Part shown: positions 8,250-14,641 of the stretch, one piece after another
Layout of the letters: every line of letters begins with the position of its first letter
How positions within the stretch are numbered: position 1 is the stretch's first letter
Origin: Streptomyces sp. AC512_CC834
Lineage (GTDB): Bacteria; Actinomycetota; Actinomycetes; Streptomycetales; Streptomycetaceae
Direction of reading: 5' to 3'
DNA length: 42,619 nt
NCBI RefSeq assembly: GCF_019049325.1
Contig: NZ_JAGMUO010000113.1
Location: 1 to 42,619, forward strand
The notes under the pieces: model-generated
Database searches by the model: none
What the model was told of the DNA's origin: nothing
The model's input: only the letters and a program-made list of their open reading frames with translations
Made by a program: the position numbers and the translations under genes

Positions 8250-8429
8250 GGGAGACGCGACAGAAGGAGGGTGCCCGAGATCGGAATCGGCGACGGGAAC
8301 ATCCGGATGCTCTGCCGAATTGAGCTACACCGACCCGAAGTCGGTGACGGGATTCGAACCCGCAACACTCCGGTCAAGGAAGTATCCGTTGCCTGCGCAC
8401 CGGGCACCCTGCCATCTGCTGCGCCTCCC
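8250..8429 (-). ncRNA. Y RNA 1 with permuted tRNA-like module (YrlA-like)
   Basis: Read on the minus strand, a perfect 10-bp helix (AGGGTGCCCG 8410-8401 with CGGGCACCCT 8277-8268) closes the element. Outer pairing may extend it (GCAGA 8419-8415 with TCTGT 8264-8260; GGGAGGCGC 8429-8421 with GCGTCTCCC 8258-8250). Inside are GTGCGCA, the helix GGCAACGG/CCGTCGCC (8393-8386/8296-8289, one A-C mismatch), and then a complete tRNA mimic in permuted order. That comprises anticodon-position stem CCGGA/TCCGG (8373-8369/8307-8303), 5-nt variable loop, T arm GCGGG-TTCGAAT-CCCGT (8363-8347), 3' acceptor strand CACCGAC (8346-8340), loop TTCGG, 5' acceptor strand GTCGGTG (8334-8328, seven pairs) and D arm GCTC/GAGC (8325-8309). 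This matches the known tRNA-like domain of bacterial Y RNAs. The ends are estimates. Confidence 0.85.
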
Positions 8430-8498
8430 GAGATCAAGTGGGCGGCGGCATGGGATTCTTTGGAGAGAAGAAGTAGCCGCGGCCCGCGCACCGGGAGG
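8424..8498 (-). ncRNA. short Y RNA without tRNA-like module
   Basis: On the minus strand a 7-bp helix (CCTCCCG 8498-8492 with CGGGAGG 8430-8424) encloses GTGCGCG, an inner helix GGCCGCGG (8484-8477) with CCGCCGCC (8448-8441) containing one C-C mismatch, and a pyrimidine-rich loop that begins CTACTTCTTCTCTCC. The GTGCGNRGGC motif, the mismatch position after GGC and the TACTTC loop start are the same as in the two longer elements, and GATCTCGGG on the 3' side is shared with Y RNA 1. This is the expected form of a minimal Y RNA. Its 3' helix overlaps the outermost pairing proposed for Y RNA 1. Confidence 0.7.
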
Positions 8499-8499
8499 T

Positions 8500-8529
8500 G
8501 CATGAAGTTGCATGAAATTGCATGAAGTT
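8500..8529. repeat. three tandem 10-bp repeats between Y RNAs
   Basis: GCATGAARTT occurs three times head to tail at 8500, 8510 and 8520 (the middle copy has A for G). Each contains the palindrome GCATG-like core CATG. The block separates Y RNA 2 from the short Y RNA, directly upstream of the latter on the minus strand, so it could be a regulator-binding array or part of the Y RNA 2 3' end (TTCAT can pair with ATGAA at 8677-8673). Confidence 0.8.
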
Positions 8530-8535
8530 ATGGGT

Positions 8536-8671
8536 GTCCAGAGTTCAGGTCGGCGGAACCGACAAGGTGCTCTAACCCCTGAGCTACACCGGCGCGTTGT
8601 GCCGGAGACGGGACTCGAACCCGTGACCGCCCCATTATGAGTGGAAGTAGGTCCTGCCTTCGCACCTGGAC
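8536..8671 (-). ncRNA. Y RNA 2 with permuted tRNA-like module (YrlA-like)
   Basis: On the minus strand GTCCAG (8671-8666) pairs with CTGGAC (8541-8536). GTGCGAA and the helix GGCAGGACC/GGTTCCGCC (8658-8650/8560-8552) follow, with an A-C mismatch at the same place as in Y RNA 1, then TACTTCC. The tRNA-like part has T arm ACGGG-TTCGAGT-CCCGT (8624-8608), 3' acceptor strand CTCCGGC (8607-8601), closing loop ACAACGC, 5' acceptor strand GCCGGTG (8593-8587; six pairs and one T-T mismatch), TA, and D arm GCTC-AGGGGTTA-GAGC (8584-8569). The anticodon-position stem is weak (CCTTG with TGGGG, mainly wobble pairs). There is no CCA end and no anticodon loop, so it is not a normal tRNA. TAGAGT at 8684-8679 is a possible -10 box. 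Confidence 0.82.
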
Positions 8672-8683
8672 GTTCATCACTCT

Positions 8684-8709
8684 AAAAGGGCAGCCGTCGC
8701 TCGGGCGAC
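8684..8709 (-). terminator. hairpin and T-run after the phosphatase gene
   Basis: On the minus strand GTCGC-CCGA-GCGAC (8709-8696) is followed by TTTT at 8687-8684, eight bases further on. It sits just downstream of the phosphatase stop and upstream of the Y RNA array, so it would insulate the array from read-through. Confidence 0.5.
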
Positions 8710-8717
8710 CGAATTAA

Positions 8718-10205
8718 TTACCGGCGCTTCTGCCGCTTCCACGGCCCCGTGATCGCCAGCATGATGCCGGGCGTCTGGATGTTGGCGTACAGGGTCCGGC
8801 CGTCGGGCGAGAAGGTGACGCCGGTGAACTCGCTGTAATCGGGGTCGTCCTCGGTGCCGAGGTTCAGCTCGTTGCGGGCGATGGGGTAGGTGCGCCCGCT
8901 GTCGGTGGCGCCGAACAGGTGCTGGACGCCCTCGCCGTCCTCGGCGATGACCAGGCCGCCGTACGGGGAGACGGTGATGTTGTCGGGGCCGTCGAAGGCG
9001 CCGTCGGCCGACGGGTCGGCGTTGACGCCGAGGAGGACCTTGAGGGTGAGGGTGCGGCGCTTGGGATCGTAGAACCAGACCTGGCCGTCGTGGGGGCGAC
9101 CGGGGCTCTCGTCACGCGCGAAGGAGGTGACGACGTAGGCGCCGCCGTCCGCCCACCACATGCCCTCCAGCTTGCGCGCGCGGGTGACCTCACCGGCGGC
9201 GAACTGCTTGCGCACCGAGGTGGTCTTCGCGTCGCGGTCGGGGACGTCGGCCCAGTCGACGCCGTAGACGGTGCCGGTCTTCGTCGCGCGGGAGAGGTCG
9301 TCGACAAACGTGCCGCCGGAGTCGAAGCACTTGAACGCCTGGAGGACCCCGGCGTCGTCGGCGAGGGTGCGCAGCCGGCCGCGGCCGTGCCGGAAGTGCT
9401 CGGGCGGCGTCCAGCGGTAGAGCAGGCCGTTGGGTCCTGAGGCGTCCTCGGTGAGGTAGGCGTGGCCGCGCCTGGGGTCGATGACGACGGCCTCGTGGGC
9501 GTAGCGGCCGAGGGCCTTGACCGGCTGGGGGTCGCGGTTGGCGCGGCGGTCCTCGGGGTCGACCTCGAAGACGTAGCCGTGGTCCTTGGTCATCCCCTCC
9601 TCGCCGGCCTTGTCCTCGGTCTCCTCGCAGGTCAGCCAGGTGCCCCACGGGGTGCTGCCGCCCGCACAGTTCTGGGCGGTGCCGGCGATGCCGACCCACT
9701 CGGCGACGTGGCCGCCGCGGCGGACCTCGACGACGGTGCAGCCGCCGCCGGCGGCCGGGTCGTAGACGAGGCCCTCGGTGAGCGGGACGGGGTGCCGCCA
9801 GTCGTCGCGGTGGCCGCCGAGTTCGTGGTTGTTGACGAGGAGGGTGGTGCCGCGCGGGCCGTCGAAGGTGGCGGTGCCGTCGTGGTTGGACGGGGTGTAC
9901 TCGCCGGACTCCAGCTTGGTCCGCCCCGAGTAGGTGATGATCTCGTAGCTGAAGCGGGCGGGCAGGGCGAGGATGCCGTCCGGGTCGGGGATCAGCGGTC
10001 CGTAGCCGACGCCGCCGTGGTCGTGCCCGTGGTCGTGATCATGGTCGTGGCCGTGGCCGTGGCCGTGTTCCTCCCCGACGCTCTCGGTGTCCGTGGACGC
10101 GAGGGCGTTCGGAGCGGTGGCGAGGGCGCCGACGCTGCCCGCCAGTGCGACTCCGGCGCCGGTGAGCGCGGATCGACTGGCGAAGTCCCTGCGGGTGAGC
10201 GACAT
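8718..10205 (-). CDS. PhoX-type alkaline phosphatase (DUF839), Tat-exported
   Basis: A 495-residue secreted phosphatase of the PhoX/DUF839 family, calcium- and iron-dependent enzymes that release phosphate from organic esters. The start MSLTRRDFASRS is a twin-arginine signal (Arg5-Arg6) with a hydrophobic stretch and a cleavage region around ANALAS (37). AGGAGA lies seven bases upstream. A histidine/aspartate-rich run follows at about 47-63 (HGHGHGHDHDHDHGHDHGG), which is unusual and probably binds metal. Conserved family segments include LLVNNHELG, GSTPWGTWLTCEET and ALGRYAHEAVVIDP. Direct repeats resembling a PHO box precede the gene, consistent with phosphate-starvation control. Confidence is high for the family. 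Confidence 0.92.
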   Translation of the reverse strand: MSLTRRDFASRSALTGAGVALAGSVGALATAPNALASTDTESVGEEHGHGHGHDHDHDHGHDHGGVGYGPLIPDPDGILALPARFSYEIITYSGRTKLESGEYTPSNHDGTATFDGPRGTTLLVNNHELGGHRDDWRHPVPLTEGLVYDPAAGGGCTVVEVRRGGHVAEWVGIAGTAQNCAGGSTPWGTWLTCEETEDKAGEEGMTKDHGYVFEVDPEDRRANRDPQPVKALGRYAHEAVVIDPRRGHAYLTEDASGPNGLLYRWTPPEHFRHGRGRLRTLADDAGVLQAFKCFDSGGTFVDDLSRATKTGTVYGVDWADVPDRDAKTTSVRKQFAAGEVTRARKLEGMWWADGGAYVVTSFARDESPGRPHDGQVWFYDPKRRTLTLKVLLGVNADPSADGAFDGPDNITVSPYGGLVIAEDGEGVQHLFGATDSGRTYPIARNELNLGTEDDPDYSEFTGVTFSPDGRTLYANIQTPGIMLAITGPWKRQKRR

Positions 10206-10274
10206 GGTGTCTCCTGTGACGGTGGGCGTGCCGTGGAGGGTGGCGGACCTCGGTTCCGGCGTCACGCTCGCGCC

Positions 10275-10319
10275 CGTGCCTGAACGGGAGTCCCGCCCGT
10301 GTCTGAACAGGAGTTGAAC
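10275..10319 (-). promoter_or_regulatory. PHO-box-like GTTCA direct repeats
   Basis: On the minus strand GTTCA begins at 10319 and 10308 (exactly 11 bases apart) and again at 10285 (23 bases on). Streptomyces PhoP sites are built from 11-bp direct repeats starting GTTCA, so this fits a PhoP site about 95-110 bases upstream of the phosphatase start. Confidence 0.65.
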
Positions 10320-10342
10320 GGGCGAAGGCCTCTCCCCGCCAC

Positions 10343-10468
10343 CGCTCATCCCTGCCCGCCGCTCATCCCTGCCCGCCGCTCATCCCTGCCCGCCGCTCAT
10401 CCCTGCCCGCCGCTCATCCCTGCCCGCCGCTCGTCCCCGCCCGCCGCTCATCCCTGCCCGCCGCTCAA
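10343..10468. repeat. 17-bp tandem repeat, seven copies plus part
   Basis: CGCTCATCCCTGCCCGC is repeated at 10343, 10360, 10377, 10394, 10411, 10428 (two changes) and 10445, with a partial copy from 10462. The partial copy contains the stop codon of the gene at 10465, so on the minus strand each unit reads TGAGCGGCGGGCAGGGA. It looks like serial duplication of the stop-codon region. Confidence 0.9.
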
Positions 10469-11892
10469 CCGCCCTGCTGCGAGCGTGCCTTGAACGCCGC
10501 CTTGCGGGCCTCCTTGGCGATCTTCTTGTCGGGGTGCAGCCGCCCCATCGCCTCCAGGACGTCCGGTGCGGCCGGGTGCTCGACCCGCCAGGCCGTGTCG
10601 AAGAAGCCGCTGTGCTGGCGGGCGAGGCCCTCCACCAGGGCGCGCAGTTCCTCGGAGTTGCCCTCGGCGGCGAGCTGTGCGGCGACGGTGTCGATGGTCA
10701 GCCAGAAGACCATCTCCTGCGGCGGGGCGGGCACGTCCCGGGCTCCGTGCTCGGTCAGCCACACCCGGGCCAGGCCGCCCAGCTCGGCGTCGTCGAGGAC
10801 CTCGCGCAGCGCGGGCTCGGCCTCGCCGCCGACGAGGGAGAGCGCCTGCTGGCAGCGCAGCCGGCGCAGGGGCGCGCCGGTGTCGGAGCCGCGTGCCGCC
10901 GCCAGCAGTTCGCGGGCGGCGTCCAGCGGGCTCCGTCCGGCGAGCCACAGCTCGGTCTCGGCGTGGGCCGCGGCCGGCGGGAAGGGGGCGGTGCCGTCGA
11001 GCAGCGCGTCGGCGCCCTTGTCGGCGAGGTCACCGACGGCGGGGGCCTCGAAGCCGGCGTCCAGGAGCCGGGCGCGCAGTCCGTACAGTCCCAGCGGAGT
11101 GAGGCGCACCATGCCGTAGCGGGCGACGTCGGTGTCGTCGACGGGGGCGGCGGGCTCCTCGTCGGCGTCGGCCATCAGCGCCTCGTCGACCGGCTGGTAC
11201 TCGACGATTCCGACCGGTTCAAGCAGCCGGAACTGGTCGTCCAGGCGCATCATCGCGTCCGACACCTGCTCAAGGACCTCGTTGCTGGGCTCGCCCATGT
11301 CGCTGGGCACGATCACGGAGGCGGCCAGCGCGGGCAGGGGCACCGGGGCGTCGCCGGGGCCGTCCTCGCCGACGGTGAGCAGGTAGAGGTTGCCGAGCAC
11401 GCCGTCGAGGAACTCGGACTCTGCGTCGGGGTCCCAGTCGAGGGAGGACAGGTCGACCTCGCCGCCCTCGGCCATCGCGTCGACCAGGTCGTCGAGGTCG
11501 GGCACGCTCGCGTCGGCGAGTACCGCCTCCAGGGCGGTGAGCCAGACCCCGAGCACGTCCTGGGGGGAGCCGCCGGTGAGCAGGGCGAGATCCTCGCCGG
11601 CCGCCACGGTGCCTGCCTCCTCGTCGGTGATCTCGACGAGCCCGGTGTCCACGGCGATCCGCCAGGCCTCGCTCGCGTACGCCGCCGCGTCGTCCCCGGT
11701 CAGCCCGAGCTGCTCGGCCGCCGCCGGCAACTGCTCGTCGACGAGTCCGCCGCCGGCGTCGACGCGGGTGTCCGGTCCGGCCCAGCGGGCCAGCCGGGCG
11801 GCCCGGGCGAGCACTGGTGCGGACAGTGCGTCGCGGGCCAGCTCGGCTTCGGGCCGCAGCCGTGCGGGCGGCAGGGTGGAGCTGTCTGACAT
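10465..11892 (-). CDS. conserved hypothetical protein (475 aa)
   Basis: I recognise this only as a conserved actinomycete protein of unknown function. It has 475 residues and is acidic and leucine/alanine-rich, with no signal peptide or membrane span, so it should be cytoplasmic. The N-terminal part (ARAARLARWAGPDTRVDAGGGLVDEQLPAAAEQLGL) and the middle (MVRLTPLGLYGLRARLLDAGF) suggest helical, winged-helix-like pieces. The C-terminal 170 residues look like HEAT-type helical repeats (ALSLVGGEAEPALREVLDDAELGGLARVWL). AGGAG precedes the ATG by about ten bases. The stop lies in the partial copy of a 17-bp tandem repeat. The divergent neighbour is a secreted nuclease. Confidence 0.85.
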   Translation of the reverse strand: MSDSSTLPPARLRPEAELARDALSAPVLARAARLARWAGPDTRVDAGGGLVDEQLPAAAEQLGLTGDDAAAYASEAWRIAVDTGLVEITDEEAGTVAAGEDLALLTGGSPQDVLGVWLTALEAVLADASVPDLDDLVDAMAEGGEVDLSSLDWDPDAESEFLDGVLGNLYLLTVGEDGPGDAPVPLPALAASVIVPSDMGEPSNEVLEQVSDAMMRLDDQFRLLEPVGIVEYQPVDEALMADADEEPAAPVDDTDVARYGMVRLTPLGLYGLRARLLDAGFEAPAVGDLADKGADALLDGTAPFPPAAAHAETELWLAGRSPLDAARELLAAARGSDTGAPLRRLRCQQALSLVGGEAEPALREVLDDAELGGLARVWLTEHGARDVPAPPQEMVFWLTIDTVAAQLAAEGNSEELRALVEGLARQHSGFFDTAWRVEHPAAPDVLEAMGRLHPDKKIAKEARKAAFKARSQQGG

Positions 11893-12201
11893 CGGCTGTT
11901 TCTCCTCGCGCGCCTTGACCGCCGTACGACCGGTCCGGACGCCGTACGGCTCAACCGCTCAGCCTAGACGGGTTTCCACCGATGCCGCCCGGTTCATCTC
12001 CCCGTCGGGTGGTGTACATGGCCGAAACCTTGACAACCGGCGTGGCCAAGCAGGAGATTGACGCGCGTAGAAAGCGGGGGAATCCGGGGGCCCGGGGAAG
12101 CCGGGTGGACAAGTGTTCACGCGGTTCCAGGTGTGCCCGGTGGCCCCACGCCCCGCCCCACCCTCGTCCCGGCGCCACGTCACGTCCCCGGAGGGATCCC
12201 G
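11893..12201. other. divergent intergenic region upstream of the nuclease
   Basis: This 309-bp stretch has no gene I can support. It contains TTGACA at 12030 with GAGATT 18 bases later (12054), a plausible plus-strand promoter for the nuclease, and GGAGGG at 12189-12194 as its ribosome-binding site. GTTCACGCGG at 12115 resembles one PHO-box unit, but no second unit lies 11 bases away. Confidence 0.45.
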
Positions 12202-14064
12202 TTGGCCAGCACGTCCTCCGCGCGCCTCGCCGCGCTCACCGTCGCCGCCGTCTGCTCGGCGGCGTCCACCGTCGTCCTCACCTCACCCGCGCAGGCCGGT
12301 TCCGCACCCGCGCAGGCCGCCTCCGCCGACGCCGCTTCCGTGCGCGTCCACGACATCCAGGGCAGCACCCGCCTGTCGCCGTACGCCGGCAAGCAGGTCG
12401 CGGACGTGGCCGGAATCGTCACCGGCGTCCGGGGCTACGGCTCCTCCAAGGGCTTCTGGATCCAGGACCCGCGGCCGGACGCCGACCCGGCCACCAGCGA
12501 GGGCGTCTTCGTCTTCACCGGCTCCGCCCCGGAGGTCGCCGCCGGTGACGCGGTCACCGTCTCCGGCACGGTCTCGGAGTACGTCCCGGGCGGTACGTCC
12601 TCGGGGAACCAGTCGCTGACCGAGATCACCCGCCCGACGGTCACCGTCGTCTCCGGCGGCAACGCCCTGCCGGCCGCGACGACCGTCTCCGCCCGCTCGG
12701 TGCCGCGCGCGTACGCCCCCGAGGGCGACGAGGCCGCGAACGGCTCGGTCAACGGCCTGACGCTGCGGCCGGGGAAGTACGCCCTGGACCACTACGAGTC
12801 CCTGGAGGGCATGAACGTCCGGGTGGCCGACGCCCGTGTGGTCGGCGCCTCGGACCCGTACACCGAGCTGTGGGTGACGGTGAAGCCCTGGGAGCACGCC
12901 AACCGCCGCGGCGGCACGGTGTACGGCTCCTACGACGCGCAGAACACCGGCCGGCTCCAGATCCAGTCGCTGGGCAAACCGGCCGACTTCCCCGACGCCA
13001 CCGTGGGCGACACCCTCGCCGGCACCACCGCCGGTCCGCTGGACTACAACCAGTACGGCGGCTACACGCTGGTCGCGAGCGAGATCGGCACGCTGGAGAG
13101 CGGCGGCCTGGAGCGTGAGTCGACGCGGCGGCACAGCGCCCGCGAGCTGGCGGTGGCGACGTACAACGTCGAGAACCTCGACCCGTCCGACGACACCTTC
13201 GCCGCGCACGCCGACACGATCGTGCACCGCCTCAAGTCCCCCGACATCGTGTCGCTGGAGGAGATCCAGGACAACAGTGGCGCCACGGACGACGGCACGG
13301 TGGCCGCCGACGCGACGGTCGGCAAGCTGATCGACGCCGTCGTCGCGGCCGGCGGCCCGCGCTACGCGTGGCGGGGCATCGACCCGGTCGACAAGGCGGA
13401 CGGCGGCCAGCCCGGCGGCAACATCCGCCAGGCGTTCCTGTTCAACCCGGAGCGGGTCTCCTTCACCGACCGCGAGGGCGGCGACGCGACCACCGCTACG
13501 GGGGTGCGCAAGGTGCGCGGCAAGGCGGCGCTGACCCTCTCCCCTGGGCGCGTCGATCCGGCGAACCCGGCCTGGGAGGACAGCCGCAAGCCGCTGGCCG
13601 GCGAGTTCGTCTTCCGCGGCCGTACGGTCTTCGTCATCGCCAACCACTTCAACTCCAAGGGCGGCGACCAGGGTCTGACGGCGCGGTACCAGCCGCCCGC
13701 GCGCGGTTCGGAGACCCAGCGCCACCTCCAGGCGAAGGCGGTGAACACCTTCGTCAAGGAGATCCTGTCCGCCCAGAAGCACGCGGACGTGATCGCTCTC
13801 GGCGACATCAACGACTTCGAGTTCTCGACGACCACGCGCATCCTGGAGGACGACGGCGCCCTGTGGTCGGCGGTCAAGTCGCTGCCGCGCGGTGAGCGTT
13901 ACTCGTACGTCTACCAGGGCAACAGCCAGGTCCTGGACCAGATCCTGGTCAGCCCGTCGGTCCGGCACGGCGGGCACCTGTCCTACGACAGCGTCCACGT
14001 CAACGCCGAGTTCCACGACCAGATCAGCGACCACGACCCGCAGGTGCTGCGGTTCCGTCCGTAG
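12202..14064 (+). CDS. secreted endonuclease/exonuclease/phosphatase-family nuclease
   Basis: A 620-residue exported nuclease of the ExeM/NucH type. I chose the TTG at 12202 because GGAGGG lies seven bases upstream and the product then starts with a normal signal peptide (LASTSSARLAALTVAAVC, cleavage near PAQAG at about 33). An OB-fold domain (about 45-190: VRVHDIQGSTRLSPYAGKQV, GFWIQDPRPDAD) precedes the EEP catalytic domain (about 310-620) with TYNVENLDPSDD, Glu353/354 in SLEEIQDNSG, ANHFNSKGGDQ, ALGDINDFE and the terminal ISDHDPQ. It probably degrades extracellular DNA for nutrient recovery. A strong hairpin follows the stop. The frame extends upstream to 12058, but that part lacks a signal sequence. 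Confidence 0.9.
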   Translation: MASTSSARLAALTVAAVCSAASTVVLTSPAQAGSAPAQAASADAASVRVHDIQGSTRLSPYAGKQVADVAGIVTGVRGYGSSKGFWIQDPRPDADPATSEGVFVFTGSAPEVAAGDAVTVSGTVSEYVPGGTSSGNQSLTEITRPTVTVVSGGNALPAATTVSARSVPRAYAPEGDEAANGSVNGLTLRPGKYALDHYESLEGMNVRVADARVVGASDPYTELWVTVKPWEHANRRGGTVYGSYDAQNTGRLQIQSLGKPADFPDATVGDTLAGTTAGPLDYNQYGGYTLVASEIGTLESGGLERESTRRHSARELAVATYNVENLDPSDDTFAAHADTIVHRLKSPDIVSLEEIQDNSGATDDGTVAADATVGKLIDAVVAAGGPRYAWRGIDPVDKADGGQPGGNIRQAFLFNPERVSFTDREGGDATTATGVRKVRGKAALTLSPGRVDPANPAWEDSRKPLAGEFVFRGRTVFVIANHFNSKGGDQGLTARYQPPARGSETQRHLQAKAVNTFVKEILSAQKHADVIALGDINDFEFSTTTRILEDDGALWSAVKSLPRGERYSYVYQGNSQVLDQILVSPSVRHGGHLSYDSVHVNAEFHDQISDHDPQVLRFRP

Positions 14065-14080
14065 TCCGACGCGCACGACG

Positions 14081-14106
14081 CGAGGAGGGGCCGGGGCCCC
14101 TCCTCG
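14081..14106 (+). terminator. terminator after the nuclease gene
   Basis: A 10-bp perfect stem, CGAGGAGGGG with CCCCTCCTCG, has a six-base loop and lies 16 bases after the stop codon. The downstream gene is convergent, so it may act in both directions. Confidence 0.7.
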
Positions 14107-14179
14107 TACTCTCGTTACCCTCGTACCGTCATACCCGCTTTCGCCCCGGCCGGTGCCCGTTCGCTCGCGCGAGGCCGGT

Positions 14180-14641
14180 TCAGCAGTGTCCGTGGTGCCG
14201 GCGGCTCAGCAGGCCGACGGCGACCACCGCGCCGGCCGCCGCCCCGGCGACGAGCATCACGCGCGGATGCCCGAACCCGGCGCGCACCGCGCCGCGGGCC
14301 CGCCCCGGCACGCGTCCCTCGGCGGTGTGCCGGGCCCGGCCTGCCTTGTCCTGCACCGTGTGACCTGCCCTGCCCGCCTTGTCCTGCGCGGTGTGGCCCG
14401 CCTGGGTGGCGGTACTGCGGAGCTGGACGGTCATGGCACCGGCCTTGTCCCGCAGGTCGGCGGCGCGGGCCTTGGCGCGGCCCTTCACGTCCGCCTTGCC
14501 CGCCAGCTCCTCCACGGTGTCGCCGAGCTCGCCGCGGGTCTGTTCGATCTGCGTTCGCAGCTCGTCGGGGCCCTTGGCTCCGCCGGTCGGCTGTGCGGTG
14601 GAGCCGGTCCTCGTACCGTCCCCGCTCGTCGCGTCGGTCAT
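14180..14641 (-). CDS. DUF3618 membrane-anchored protein
   Basis: A 153-residue protein with the DUF3618 pattern near its N-terminus (PDELRTQIEQTRGELGDTVEEL, about 26-47). A long Ala/Lys/Arg amphipathic region with repeated QAGHTAQDKAGRAGHTVQDK-like units (about 75-105) follows. A single membrane span (MLVAGAAAGAVVAVGLL, about 128-145) and a His-rich tail complete it. It overlaps the upstream holin-like gene by four bases (ATGA), so the two are coupled. This pairing with a DUF3618 partner is common in actinobacteria and probably acts at the membrane, but the function is unknown. Confidence 0.85.
   Translation of the reverse strand: MTDATSGDGTRTGSTAQPTGGAKGPDELRTQIEQTRGELGDTVEELAGKADVKGRAKARAADLRDKAGAMTVQLRSTATQAGHTAQDKAGRAGHTVQDKAGRARHTAEGRVPGRARGAVRAGFGHPRVMLVAGAAAGAVVAVGLLSRRHHGHC

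Noticed and set aside
8309..8624. Ordinary tRNA genes on the minus strand
   Set aside because: T and D arms look canonical, but their order is permuted, there is no anticodon loop, and no CCA or acceptor 3' end follows the T arm. The Y RNA interpretation explains all parts and fits the rsr neighbour.
10343..10468. CRISPR array
   Set aside because: The 17-bp units abut each other with no spacers, and there are no cas genes; this is a plain tandem repeat.
12104..12134. PHO box upstream of the secreted nuclease
   Set aside because: Only one GTTCAC-type unit is present; the next GTTC lies nine bases on and no unit sits at the required 11-base spacing.
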